Assembly: GCA_964498075.1 (NCBI GenBank)
Contig: CAZCGA010000068.1
Coordinates: forward strand, 1 to 32,467
Source: CAZCGA01 sp964498075
GTDB taxonomy: Bacteria; Desulfobacterota; Binatia; HRBIN30
DNA length: 32,467 nt
Direction: 5' to 3'
Shown here: positions 16,907-24,973 of the stretch, piece after piece
How the letters are laid out: each line of letters begins with the position of its first letter
How positions within the stretch are numbered: the stretch's first letter is position 1
Notes under the pieces: generated by a model
The model's input: the letters and a program-made list of their open reading frames with translations, nothing else
What the model was told of the DNA's origin: nothing
The model's database searches: none
Program-made: the position numbers and the translations under genes

Positions 16907-18352
16907 TCACTGTACCTGGGCCATCACGGCATCGGCGCTGTCGACCACGACCTGTGCGGTGGTGGGCCCGTAGAGCGTTGCCTGGCCTTCGTAGGTCGCG
17001 GCGTTGTACTGCGCGAGGGTGGCGAAATAGCCGCCGTACTCATTCGCGAGCCCGAAGATGAAGCCGTGCGCAAATCCCTTCGTCACCGCTCGCGCCTTCA
17101 AGTCCCAACCGATCTCGGTGACCGGTTCGCCGGGGATGGCGACGAATACCGTGTCGTCGATGCGCAGCGCCTGGAACGGCAGGGTCGTGGGCAGCCAAGC
17201 CGGATTGAGCGGGAGAGTCAGCGGAAATCCCGGAATCATGTCGCACAGGGTCTTGCTCGTCCCGGGAACCGGGACGCAAGTGCCGGCGTTCCATGACGGT
17301 GACGGCATGGCCACGTCCTGGAGCGCGCCGCGCAGATCAATCGCCGATTTGGTCGCGATGCTCGACCACAAGGCGACGACGTCACCGCCGACAATCGTGC
17401 CTTCCTGCTGCATGCCGAGGAAATCACCGTGCTTGGGTGCCACGTCGCCTTCGGCCCCATTGGTGAAGATGGCAACCACGCCGGGGATGCCGGCTTCGAT
17501 GACGCGTTCCATCTCGCCCATGCAGTCGGCGGAGATCAGCAAGTTCGACTTCCCCAGCGATGTGCCGTGCACCGCGAAATTGAACAGCGCGGCAATCGGA
17601 GTCCCGCCCGGCGTGGTGATCTTCACGATGCCGAGCTCCGTATCGTACACCGTCGGCTGACCGCTGCGGTTCTTCGATGCCTGATCCTCCTTCGTCGAAG
17701 CAGTCCCGAGACGCGCCGGCTGCAGTGCGGCGTTCGCCTGCTGCAACGCCGTGGTCGCGGCCAGCAGGACACGCTGATACATCGCGTCGGAGAAGCAGTC
17801 GACGGCGAGGAGCTGCGGCAGCGTGTGCTCCGAGATGGCCCCGGGCCCGGAGTGCGTGTGCGTGGCCAGGACAACGAAGTCGGAATACGCGATGCCCAGC
17901 GTCGTCGCCACCTTGAAGAGATCCTCACGCAGCTTGCGCGAGGTGCCGATCAGGTCGAGCTTCACCACGGCGACCTTGTGCACGCCGTTGCTCAGCACCA
18001 GCGCGCGCGCCATGACGGGGTCATGCGTTCCTTTATTGGGCTCGAAGAACGTCGCTGCCGTGCTCGAGTCGGGATCGAAACAGGTCCCGCCGAGAGCCAG
18101 TAGATTCAGCGGAATCGTCGTCGCTGTAAACTCGCGACGCGGACTGGCACCAAAGCCAGCCAGTGGCGCGCCGGGTTCAATCGTGATCGCAGCGGTTGCC
18201 GCCCCGGCGAGCAGCGGGCCGATGGCCGCCGGCACGCCGGGACCGCCCATCGGAGCTGGCTTCTGAGGTCCGCAAAGGCAACCCGCGAGGGTCGCGGCGC
18301 AAAGCAGCGCGGCTGAGAGACACCGTCGTGCGCGTACGGTCAGTCCTCGCAT
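16907..18352 (-). CDS. neutral/alkaline ceramidase-like lipoprotein
   Basis: Encodes 481 residues from ATG 18352, with GGGAGA upstream; a longer frame to 18397 is unlikely because the lipoprotein signal begins here. The signal ends in the lipobox LAGC with Cys25. The mature part carries the neutral ceramidase N-terminal domain features: GAPLAGFGASPRREF, DPVMARALVLSNG, the zinc-ligand motif THTHSGPG (His165 and His167), NFAVHGTSLG, and FTNGAEGDVAP. The usual C-terminal immunoglobulin-like domain is absent or short, since the protein stops after the catalytic region. Family enzymes cleave the amide bond of ceramide; other secreted amidase activity is possible. It is anchored in the envelope and follows the LpxL-like gene by 72 bp. 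Confidence 0.85.
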   Translation of the reverse strand: MRGLTVRARRCLSAALLCAATLAGCLCGPQKPAPMGGPGVPAAIGPLLAGAATAAITIEPGAPLAGFGASPRREFTATTIPLNLLALGGTCFDPDSSTAATFFEPNKGTHDPVMARALVLSNGVHKVAVVKLDLIGTSRKLREDLFKVATTLGIAYSDFVVLATHTHSGPGAISEHTLPQLLAVDCFSDAMYQRVLLAATTALQQANAALQPARLGTASTKEDQASKNRSGQPTVYDTELGIVKITTPGGTPIAALFNFAVHGTSLGKSNLLISADCMGEMERVIEAGIPGVVAIFTNGAEGDVAPKHGDFLGMQQEGTIVGGDVVALWSSIATKSAIDLRGALQDVAMPSPSWNAGTCVPVPGTSKTLCDMIPGFPLTLPLNPAWLPTTLPFQALRIDDTVFVAIPGEPVTEIGWDLKARAVTKGFAHGFIFGLANEYGGYFATLAQYNAATYEGQATLYGPTTAQVVVDSADAVMAQVQ

Positions 18353-18424
18353 CTGTATGGTCTCCCTTCGCGCGCACCATGGCGCACGTCTGGGCATGAA
18401 CGCAAACGCTTTTCGAATAGCTAC

Positions 18425-19411
18425 TCACACAGATGGAGAATCCCAGAGCCGCTTGTGACTCCACATCCAGTACTGCGGATGTTCGCGAATCACGGCGCCG
18501 AGCACGTCGGCGGAGCGCTGCGTGAGGCGCTGGATATCGCGCTCGCCATTGTCGCTGGTTGTGTACTCAAGGATCGGCCCGATCGTGATACGCAAGCGGC
18601 CACGCGCGAGCGGCAGCGCATACACTGGAAGTAGGCTGGCCTCGTGCCGCAACGCGAGGCGCGCGACGCCAGTCTTGAGCCGTGTCGCTTGCCCGAGGAA
18701 ATTAACCGTGGCGCCTTGCTGTTCACTGTGGTGGTCCATGGCAATCAACAGTGTGTCACGCCTCGCCAACGCTTCGTGCATCGATCGCATGTCCGCGATG
18801 TATGCAATCGAGTTTCCGAATTTACAGCGAATCCGATTCACGTACGTGTCGAGGTAGGGGTTCGCCAGTGGCCGGGCGACCAGCGTGAACTGCTGTCCGC
18901 TCAGATTGATCCCCAGGAACATGAGCTCCCAGCGGCCGAAGTGGATGCCGACCAGGATCGCGCCCCGACCGCAGGCCGCGGCCTGCTCAAGGGCCAGGCG
19001 TGCACCGTCATCGAACTCCACGAGCGCGTCCACATCCGCCCGTGTCGCACGCCGTAGCCAAAGGAGCTCGGCGAGTGTGGCGCCGAGCGTGGTGAGGCAC
19101 TGGCGCGCCATGTTTTCGATCTCAGCCTCGGTCTTCGTTTCGCCGAACACACGACGGAGGTCCCGCTTGGCGATGCGCAACCGCCGCCGTGAGACCCATG
19201 GCAGCAGGCGCCCCACCATCTCGCCCAACCGGAGAGCGCGCTGATGCCCGAGTTGCCACAGCAGCGCGGCGAGCGTTTGCCACCCGAGCAGCTCGATGCG
19301 CCAACGCAGGCGGCGGAGCCAGGACAAGCCGGCCCTTCGAGACGACACCTGAAGAGATGGCGCCTCCTGGCACTCAGCTACCTCAGGCACGCTCTCGCGG
19401 AAGTCCAGCAT
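18425..19411 (-). CDS. LpxL/HtrB-like lysophospholipid/lipid A acyltransferase
   Basis: Encodes 328 residues if started at ATG 19411, overlapping the end of the cyclase gene by 29 bp; the frame is open upstream but the N-terminal part there is a shadow of the cyclase gene. An amphipathic membrane segment precedes the acyltransferase core. GIHFGRWELMFLG has the H-x4-D/E catalytic motif, and AMDHHSEQQGATVNFLGQ matches the second block of the LpxL/HtrB family, followed by LPVYALPLARGRLRITIGP. Members transfer acyl chains to lipid A precursors or related lipids on the inner face of the inner membrane. Its substrate here is unknown. Confidence 0.9.
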   Translation of the reverse strand: MLDFRESVPEVAECQEAPSLQVSSRRAGLSWLRRLRWRIELLGWQTLAALLWQLGHQRALRLGEMVGRLLPWVSRRRLRIAKRDLRRVFGETKTEAEIENMARQCLTTLGATLAELLWLRRATRADVDALVEFDDGARLALEQAAACGRGAILVGIHFGRWELMFLGINLSGQQFTLVARPLANPYLDTYVNRIRCKFGNSIAYIADMRSMHEALARRDTLLIAMDHHSEQQGATVNFLGQATRLKTGVARLALRHEASLLPVYALPLARGRLRITIGPILEYTTSDNGERDIQRLTQRSADVLGAVIREHPQYWMWSHKRLWDSPSV

Positions 19412-21191
19412 CCAGAAGCCCTTGGATGAGCCGCTCGACGATTTCCGGCTTCGCACCGCGGAACGACGCGCGAAACCCATCGACGGTAAACTCGGGCTGC
19501 GCCCGCAACATCGCGGCGAGATGCGCACGGGCTTCATCCGCACGCCCCAGGCGCACGCAGCTCGCAGTGAGCAGCGCGTGCGCCGTCGGAAAGTCGGGCC
19601 GCAATCGCAGCACGCGCCCGCAGGTCTCGATCACGCGCTCGTCGTCTTCGAGCGCAAAATGGCAAGACGCCTCGGCCGCGAGGTAGACCCACAGGAGCGG
19701 ATCGCGCGGGCTCAGCCAGATGGCGCGGCGCACGGCTTCGAGCGCCCGGTGGGGATCGCCTCCGACGGAGAGGTGAAAGCCCAACATGTAATGGCCGAAG
19801 GCGAAGCTTGGGCTCAACTCCACCGCGCGTTCCGCCGCCTGGATGGCGAGGCGCAGCTGGCCGGCAAAGGCCTGACCGATGGACATGCCAAGCAAGGCGT
19901 GTGGATCGTTCGCGTCGAGCCGCATGCAGGCCTGTGAGATCGCGAAGATCTCGAGGGCGACTTTTTGCGGATCATCCGTCCACTGGTAAAAGACGTCCAA
20001 GGCCAGCGAGAAGACCAGCGCGTAGTACGCCCACACGAAATCGGGATCACGCGCGATCGCAGCGCGCAGCAGCTCTTGCGCGCGCGCCGTGTCCTCGCGC
20101 GTGCGGCGATTCGCGTGCCACCAGCCCCGCTGGGCCAGGTCCCACGCATCGAGCGGCGGATGATTGCGCCGCACCACGCGCTGCGGCTCGGCATACGAGA
20201 GCTGCTGATGAATTGAGGCGGCGATGCGCTCGGCGATGTCGTCCTGCACAACGAAGAGATCTTCGATCTCACGGTCGTACCGTTCGGCCCATATGTGGTG
20301 GCCGGTTGAGGTGTCGATCAACTGCGCGTTCACCCGGATGCGATTGCCGGCGCGGCGCACGCTGCCCTCGACGATGTACTGCGCACCTAACTCGCGGCGC
20401 ACTTGCTTCACATCGACCGGCCGGCTCTTGAACTGGAAGCAGGAGTTGCGGGCGATGACCGGCAAGAAGCGGAACAACGAGAGCTGCGTCGTCAGGTCCT
20501 CACACAAACCGTCGGCGAAGTACTCCTGCGTAGGATCGGCGCTGAAGTTGTCGAACGGCAGCACCGCGATCGCCGGCCGCTCGAACAGCGCTGGCGCTGC
20601 GCCGAGGCTCGGGGTGACGGTGGCAGCCGCCGGCTGGGGCTCACCGCTTTCGGGAACGACGATCTGGTAGGCGACTACCGGCTCGGGGACGTTCTTCACG
20701 TGCTGCGCGCCAAGGCTCTCCAGGCGCAGGTCGATGTGATGGCGCACCTGTTCGAGAACCGATTCGGAGATGCAGACGCCGGAGGGTGCGGCCAGTGCCT
20801 GAAGGCGTGCAGCGATGTTGACGCCATCGCCGTACACGCTGTCGCCATCGATGGCGAGGTCACCGAGGTGGACGCCGATGCGGTACTCCATCGCGCCTCC
20901 GCCTTCATCGCGGTTGCGCTGTTGGAGATCACGCTGGATTGCAGTGGCGCAGCGCACGCACTCGACGACGCTTTGAAAGACGGCGAGCACGAAGTCGCCG
21001 GCGTAGTCCACCACGCGTCCGCCATGGGCTTCCGTCAACGCGGCGATGCGGCGCTGGCAATCCTTCATGGCTTCGATGGTGGCACGCTCGTCGGTCGCCA
21101 TGAGCTTCGTGTAACCGACGATGTCGGCGCACAAGATCGCAACTAGGCGGCGTTCGTATGAGGACGAGTGCGCTCCGGGGTCCAGCGACAT
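19383..21191 (-). CDS. class III adenylate/guanylate cyclase with TolB-like and TPR domains
   Basis: Encodes 602 residues. The cyclase domain (about 13-180) keeps the metal-binding Asp23 in CADIVGYTKLM and Asp66 in DYAGDFVLAVF. It also keeps the transition-state residues Asn125 and Arg129 in VNIAARLQ, so it is probably active. A TolB N-terminal-like domain follows (about 225-345: AIAVLPFDNFSADPTQEYFA, then YIVEGSVRRAGNRIRVNAQL). Tetratricopeptide-like repeats fill the C-terminal 250 residues. This is a common soluble architecture in soil bacteria thought to sense and signal through cyclic nucleotides, but the trigger is unknown. It is first in a run with the acyltransferase and ceramidase genes. 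Confidence 0.9.
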   Translation of the reverse strand: MSLDPGAHSSSYERRLVAILCADIVGYTKLMATDERATIEAMKDCQRRIAALTEAHGGRVVDYAGDFVLAVFQSVVECVRCATAIQRDLQQRNRDEGGGAMEYRIGVHLGDLAIDGDSVYGDGVNIAARLQALAAPSGVCISESVLEQVRHHIDLRLESLGAQHVKNVPEPVVAYQIVVPESGEPQPAAATVTPSLGAAPALFERPAIAVLPFDNFSADPTQEYFADGLCEDLTTQLSLFRFLPVIARNSCFQFKSRPVDVKQVRRELGAQYIVEGSVRRAGNRIRVNAQLIDTSTGHHIWAERYDREIEDLFVVQDDIAERIAASIHQQLSYAEPQRVVRRNHPPLDAWDLAQRGWWHANRRTREDTARAQELLRAAIARDPDFVWAYYALVFSLALDVFYQWTDDPQKVALEIFAISQACMRLDANDPHALLGMSIGQAFAGQLRLAIQAAERAVELSPSFAFGHYMLGFHLSVGGDPHRALEAVRRAIWLSPRDPLLWVYLAAEASCHFALEDDERVIETCGRVLRLRPDFPTAHALLTASCVRLGRADEARAHLAAMLRAQPEFTVDGFRASFRGAKPEIVERLIQGLLDAGLPRERA

Positions 21192-21582
21192 GAGCTATCC
21201 GACGGCGCGACGACCGGCCGCGTACGACGCGCGGACCAAGCAGATAGCCCGCATCAACGGCCGATTCGACATAATGCCCCAGTATGAGACGGTCCCAAAA
21301 ACCCCGACGTCCCCCTGGAAATCCCGGACGAACTGTAGGGCGCGGACAAACCGCTTGTCAAGTGTCAGCAACAGTGTCTGTATTCTTCCAGCATATTGGT
21401 GACACCTCGGTTGGCCCGACTGGCATCGGGCGTGGTGATCGAGCGCATCGAGAAAGCGGGCCGCAGTGGTTGCCGTGGCTCGCTCGTGGCCCTCGACGAT
21501 CAAGACTCAAATCCTCACACTCTCCCGCGAGAATACCAACGTCCGCTCCCTGGCCATCTCTCTGAACCAAAAGCGCAAGGTC
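21192..21582. other. 390-bp region without an intact gene
   Basis: The region holds the probable promoter of the cyclase operon. On the minus strand near 21285-21390 a frame reads LLLTLDKRFVRALQFVRDF, weakly like the C-terminal part of a DUF5615 PIN-like protein, but it is not continuous with a start and I do not call it. The right end precedes the truncated acetyltransferase. Confidence 0.4.
21332..21361 (-). promoter_or_regulatory. candidate sigma70 promoter upstream of the cyclase gene
   Basis: On the minus strand TTGACA (21361-21356) is followed after 18 bp by TACAGT (21337-21332), about 140 bp before the cyclase start. The -35 is a perfect consensus match and the -10 matches four of six positions. 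Spacing and position are acceptable, but there is no experimental support. Confidence 0.35.
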
Positions 21583-22149
21583 ATGCTGATCTGCCAGGAC
21601 GCTCTGGCCGCCCTCGATCTCGTCGAGCTCTACAGCTGCTTCCCCGCTGCCGTGCGCGTCCAGCAACGCGCGCTGCGACTGCCCGCCGACGGCGTGCCGA
21701 CCATCACCGGCGGCGAGAGCTTCGCCGGGGGGCCGTGGAACAACTTCGTGCTCCAGGCGACCGCTGCCATGGTCGAGCGCCTGCGGGGACAACGCAACGT
21801 GAAGGGGCTCGTGTCCACCGTGAGCGGAATCGTGAACAAGCCCGGCCTGGCCGTGTACGCCACACGACCCGACCCCCTGCCCCTCCTGCTCGGCGACCTG
21901 GCCGATCAAGCCGATCGAGCGACGCCGCGCGTCGAGCTGATTGCCGGGTACCGCGGCCCGGCTCGGGTTGCGGCATACACCGTCACCTACGGGCAAACCG
22001 AGCCCACGCAGTGCACCATCATCGCTGACACGCCGAGCGGTACGCGCTGCATGGCGTCGTCCGCCGACGCCGCGCTGGCGGAACGCGCGACGCGCGAGGA
22101 GCTGATCGGGACGACCGTCGGGGTGGACGGCATCCGGTTCGAGCTCTGA
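21583..22149 (+). pseudogene. C-terminal fragment of an acetyl-CoA acetyltransferase-like protein
   Basis: The frame reads ALAALDLVELYSCFPAAVRV, then TITGGESFAGGPWNNFVLQA, VKGLVSTVSGIVNKPGLAVY and a C-terminus ending FEL. Each block aligns with the last third of the intact acetyltransferase at 12850-14364 (ELYSCFPAA, AGGPFNSF, VSNLSGIFGK, GYTVMFN). The first about 300 residues are missing; the sequence before about 21590 is unrelated. It is a separate homologue rather than a recent copy, because residues differ widely. An acyl-CoA ligase scrap follows on the other strand. Confidence 0.8.
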
Positions 22150-22177
22150 GCAATCCAGGAAGACCTTGCCAGCTACG

Positions 22178-22251
22178 AAGCGATCGACGATGTAGAGGTA
22201 ACCGGCGTCGTCGATGTAGCCGAGGTCGCCCGGCCCTGTGCGTGGGTACAT
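22178..22251 (-). pseudogene. scrap of an AMP-dependent acyl-CoA ligase
   Basis: On the minus strand a short stretch reads PGDLGYIDDAGYLYIVDR, the conserved hinge region of acyl-CoA synthetases, where the Asp of GDLGY and the final Asp-Arg are family landmarks. The frame continues to FVAGKV instead of the expected Lys-Lys-Asp, so the homology ends there, and on the other side it ends near 22251. About 25 codons remain. It sits against the broken thiolase homologue, a partner it may once have had in fatty acid degradation. Confidence 0.45.
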
Positions 22252-22252
22252 C

Positions 22253-22402
22253 TCGAGCGATTTCGATCGTGATCCGGAGCCGCTTCCGGTTGTCGTCATC
22301 GACGGCCGTGAGCTCACTTGGGAAGAGTTCGGCCGGATGCTCCTGTCGTTCGAGGGCTGGCAGTTCCGCCTGGAGATCATCGATCGCACGGAGGAAGCGT
22401 AG
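22253..22402 (+). pseudogene. C-terminal tail of a DUF7713-like protein
   Basis: A frame open to TAG at 22400-22402 reads PLPVVVIDGRELTWEEFGRM, then LSFEGWQFRLEIIDRTEE. The W-E-E-F-G-R-M and F-E-G-W-Q-F motifs recall the short C-terminal domain of DUF7713-type hypothetical proteins. No start or N-terminal domain is present, since at its left edge the sequence changes into the acyl-CoA ligase scrap. The family assignment is from memory of the motif and is moderate. Confidence 0.4.
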
Positions 22403-22498
22403 TGCCGCCGCCCTCGTCCGCGTCTTCGGCCGTCCTCGAAAAGATCGCGGCGCACAGATATGATTCGACCCGCGCTTCGGAGCGGTTGGAGGTGAATC

Positions 22499-22768
22499 AT
22501 GGAACGAGCCGTTGTGGTGCGTGGGCACCTAAGTGATTTCAATCATATTGATTTAGACGAACCCGTGTCCGGCATCCGCGGCGCGGTCGAGGTGACCTTG
22601 CGGCCGATCCAGGAGCTGTCGTTGGGTTCACCCTTGGCAGTCCTGCACGCGATGCGAGGTTTGCCTGATCTCGAAGCGGGTGACGTTGATGAGCTCGAGC
22701 GCATGATTGAGGAGGGCAAGTTGCCAACAAGACCGGAAGGGCTCGCGACTACCGTCTGGACTGCTTGA
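22499..22768 (+). CDS. small antitoxin-like protein
   Basis: Encodes 89 residues from ATG 22499, preceded by a strong GGAGGTGA (22488-22495). The start AVVVRGHLSDFNHIDLDEPV followed by a beta-rich VEVTLRP and a C-terminal acidic helix DVDELERMIEEGKLP resembles small antitoxins that pair with PIN or similar toxins. No toxin follows; instead a CxxC mini-gene begins 22 bp downstream. The last eight residues (LATTVWTA) look less conserved in style than the rest. Its role as an antitoxin is inference. Confidence 0.65.
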   Translation: MERAVVVRGHLSDFNHIDLDEPVSGIRGAVEVTLRPIQELSLGSPLAVLHAMRGLPDLEAGDVDELERMIEEGKLPTRPEGLATTVWTA

Positions 22769-22790
22769 CTGCAGGTCGCCGATCAGAACC

Positions 22791-22955
22791 ATGCATCACA
22801 AGCGAGGCAAGCCGAAATCGACACGCGCGGGCTGCCTTCTCTGCAAACCGCACAAGCATCAGGCTGAGAAGCATCGCGCCCGCGCTGGCGAAAAGCGCGA
22901 GGGCGAACGGCAGGTCGAGCAGTGGCGCAGCGCGGTCGGCGCGACGGACCAATGA
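22791..22955 (+). CDS. 54-residue CxxC mini-protein, copy 1
   Basis: Starts MHHKRGKPKS and contains the pair Cys15-x2-Cys18 in AGCLLCKPHKHQ, followed by a Lys/Glu/Arg-rich helix and EQWRSAVG near the end. The strongly basic start and the single CxxC suggest a nucleic-acid- or metal-binding peptide. It follows the antitoxin-like gene by 22 bp. Copy 2 (24170-24337) has an identical first 29 residues, although six codons differ, all synonymously, which argues for a translated, selected protein. I know of similar short hypothetical proteins but no function. Confidence 0.7.
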   Translation: MHHKRGKPKSTRAGCLLCKPHKHQAEKHRARAGEKREGERQVEQWRSAVGATDQ

Positions 22956-23228
22956 TCAGGCTGCGATCACGGCCCAACTGCGCGGCGTGTCGGTGGTCGA
23001 TCAGCCATCTCACTTCGCAGCATCGAGCAGCTTGATGAAGGTGCGTTTGGGCTTGTGCGCCGTCAGGTAGGCAGCAAAGCCTGCGCCTCGTCGCAGCGCG
23101 ACGTCAGGCGCTGGACCCTTCGAAGCAGTGCGATCGCTTCCTGGTACGCGTCGTTGCAATCAACCGCCTCCCGAGGAGCCAGAACGCAGGTCAGCCTCTG
23201 CGCATCCCGTGGGCGCCTGTTGCAAGAG

Positions 23229-23984
23229 TCATCGCGCTTTGTCTCTTCGCCAGTTCCAGTGCGGCTCTCTCCCGGTGATCTCGGGCAGATGGCGACCGTC
23301 GACCTTGTCGCGCCGAACGTACTTCGCCAGGAAGTCGACAACCCGGCGGCGCTCCCCGCCGCGGCCGGGGCAAATTAACTCGTTGCGTTCGACGCGCCAC
23401 ACTGCGCCTTCAACGCGATCGAGCGCTCCGTGAAAACCGTGTTCGCCAAGGTGATCCATTGCGCTCTCGACTGCCAGCGGTGGGCCGCGATGAAGCACCG
23501 TGGGCGTGATGAAGTGGCCGCGTCCGCTTCGTTCAACAAGTTCATCGAACGGTCTCCGTTTCGTGCCAATGAGATCGAAGGCAACGAACGGCTCGTGCCG
23601 CAGCTCGTATCGTGTGCCGTGGGCTTGGGCGAGCCATTCGCCGCACAGCCGTTCACCGTCGTGGAGTACCGTGAGAAAGCGGTCCTGATTCTCATAGACC
23701 CAGCACGCAAACATCCGGTGTTGCTCGTACGGCGAAGAGAGTGCCTCGTAGCCGGATCGGTTCAGCGCGTACAGAGTCTCGCCCACGCGTGCAACGCCGA
23801 CATTTGAACCGTCGAGCTTTTCGAGCACGATTGCGAGGTCGTGCCGATCACGCGCGGCCAGCGTGGCGATACGCGCCTGTCCATCGTCACAGTGATGGTC
23901 ACCAGGCCCCAGCCGGCTGCCGGGAAGGTGCGGAATGTGCCCATAGTTCTTGATGCCCAGAGGCTTGCGGGGGAAGGCAGTCAT
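23229..23984 (-). CDS. ATP-dependent RNA ligase family protein
   Basis: Encodes 251 residues from ATG 23984. The nucleotidyltransferase motif I is EKLDGSNVGVAR, with Lys56 as the predicted adenylated nucleophile. A motif III-like region is EPFVAFDLIG, motif IV is EGAVWRVERNEL and motif V is DFLAKYVRRDK; the C-terminus is rich in Trp and Arg. This order and spacing fit the Rnl2-like RNA ligase family (PF09414), which joins RNA ends, for example in repair after toxin cleavage. No end-processing partner (kinase/phosphatase) is recognisable next to it. It is oriented opposite to the two mini-genes that flank it. Confidence 0.85.
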   Translation of the reverse strand: MTAFPRKPLGIKNYGHIPHLPGSRLGPGDHHCDDGQARIATLAARDRHDLAIVLEKLDGSNVGVARVGETLYALNRSGYEALSSPYEQHRMFACWVYENQDRFLTVLHDGERLCGEWLAQAHGTRYELRHEPFVAFDLIGTKRRPFDELVERSGRGHFITPTVLHRGPPLAVESAMDHLGEHGFHGALDRVEGAVWRVERNELICPGRGGERRRVVDFLAKYVRRDKVDGRHLPEITGREPHWNWRRDKAR

Positions 23985-24169
23985 GTTTTGTTCCGCACGT
24001 GAGCACAGTCACACCGTTTGCAGTTGAGTCGTCATGCTTAGCGCCGCTGCCGATCGATGGGCAATGGATCGGCTGCTGCTTCGTTTGCACGAATGTGCGC
24101 CGGTTGCCGGCGGGCAAGACGCCGGCCGAGGATTGCGGACGCTGCCTGGGCGGGGCACAATCGAGCCGC

Positions 24170-24337
24170 ATGCATCACAAGCGAGGTAAGCCGAAGTCGA
24201 CACGAGCGGGTTGCCTCCTCTGCAAACCGCACAAGCATCAGGCCGAGAAGCATCGCGAACGTGCCAGCGAAACGCGCCAAGGCAAATGGCAGGTCGAGCA
24301 GTGGCGCAGTGCGGTCGGCCGGAAGGAAGAAGCGTGA
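24170..24337 (+). CDS. 55-residue CxxC mini-protein, copy 2
   Basis: Starts MHHKRGKPKS like copy 1 and shares Cys15 and Cys18; residues 1-29 are the same. The C-terminal part differs (RASETRQGKW, then EQWRSAVGRKEEA). No antitoxin-like gene precedes it, unlike copy 1, and no good ribosome site is visible, so the start could lie further upstream in the open frame that reaches 23999. It lies between the start of the RNA ligase gene (opposite strand) and a small hypothetical gene. Confidence 0.6.
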   Translation: MHHKRGKPKSTRAGCLLCKPHKHQAEKHRERASETRQGKWQVEQWRSAVGRKEEA

Positions 24338-24412
24338 GCGCGCCACGGTCAGCTGTCAGCGTTGTCGAGGTGTGGATGGTGATGCGGGCTGTGGGCAACT
24401 TTCCAGCACTAT

Positions 24413-24604
24413 ATGACTGTGACGGAGCAAAACGACGCGCTGAAGGTGTGCTTGAAGAAGGTCGTCAACGAGATCCGCGACGAGGCGGCACGGCAGATTC
24501 GCGGCTTCCCGAGCGAGCTCCGCCGCCAGACCACCAGAGGCTGGGGCGAGGAGTTCGCCCGGCAGATCTTCGGGACGTCACGGCGCCGTCGGCAACCCCG
24601 GTGA
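24413..24604 (+). CDS. 63-residue basic hypothetical protein
   Basis: Starts MTVTEQNDALKVCLKK and continues with two Arg-rich helical stretches (VVNEIRDEAARQIRGF and WGEEFARQIFGTSRRRRQPR). No ribosome site of quality is visible before the ATG. I do not recognise the family. It precedes the DUF433-DUF5615 pair on the same strand by 147 bp. Confidence 0.45.
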   Translation: MTVTEQNDALKVCLKKVVNEIRDEAARQIRGFPSELRRQTTRGWGEEFARQIFGTSRRRRQPR

Positions 24605-24751
24605 TGCCCGTCGGGAGAACGGGCCGCCCCGGATCGCAGAAACCACGATGCTCCGGGTGGTCCTCGAAAACAGCGGTGCCAGCGGGTATCATCCGACTTG
24701 ATTCGGATCGGATCCGCCGAGAGCGTGGATCATGAGGTACGGAGGTTCGCC

Positions 24752-24967
24752 ATGTTTGACCGAGTGACGTTTGACCCGAAGATCATGGGCGGACGGGCAT
24801 GCATTCGTGGGATGCGGGTACCGGTTTCAGTGATCGTCAGCCAGATCGCGCATGGTGCCTCTTTCGACGAAATCCTTGTTGGCTACCCCGATCTCGAACG
24901 AGACGACATCCAGCAGGCCATCGAGTACGCGGCGTGGTTGGCCCAAGAGCGTGTGGAGAATGCGTAG
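24752..24967 (+). CDS. DUF433 antitoxin
   Basis: Encodes 71 residues from ATG 24752, with CGGAGG at 24739-24744. It reads RVTFDPKIMGGRACIRGMRV, a DUF433 core with the PVSVIVSQIA segment, then GYPDLERDDIQQAIEYAAWL, the winged-helix-like DNA-binding end of the family. DUF433 proteins are the antitoxin partners of DUF5615 PIN-like toxins, which is exactly what follows six bases later. Confidence 0.9.
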   Translation: MFDRVTFDPKIMGGRACIRGMRVPVSVIVSQIAHGASFDEILVGYPDLERDDIQQAIEYAAWLAQERVENA

Positions 24968-24973
24968 GCGGTC

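Noticed and set aside
21285..21400. Minus-strand stretch LLLTLDKRFVRALQFVRDF similar to the end of a DUF5615 toxin
   Set aside because: Short, with no start or N-terminal motifs in any frame, and overlapping the probable cyclase promoter; similarity is too weak to call.
23019..23200. Minus-strand pieces DAYQEAIALLRRVQRL and AHKPKRTFIKLLDAAK in two frames after the RNA ligase
   Set aside because: They look protein-like and may be the remains of a downstream gene, but they are in different frames and no family is recognised.
24648..24700. Plus-strand MLRVVLENSGASG, similar to the start of a PIN domain
   Set aside because: The following LDTN-like motif is absent (ENSG) and the frame does not continue as a PIN protein.
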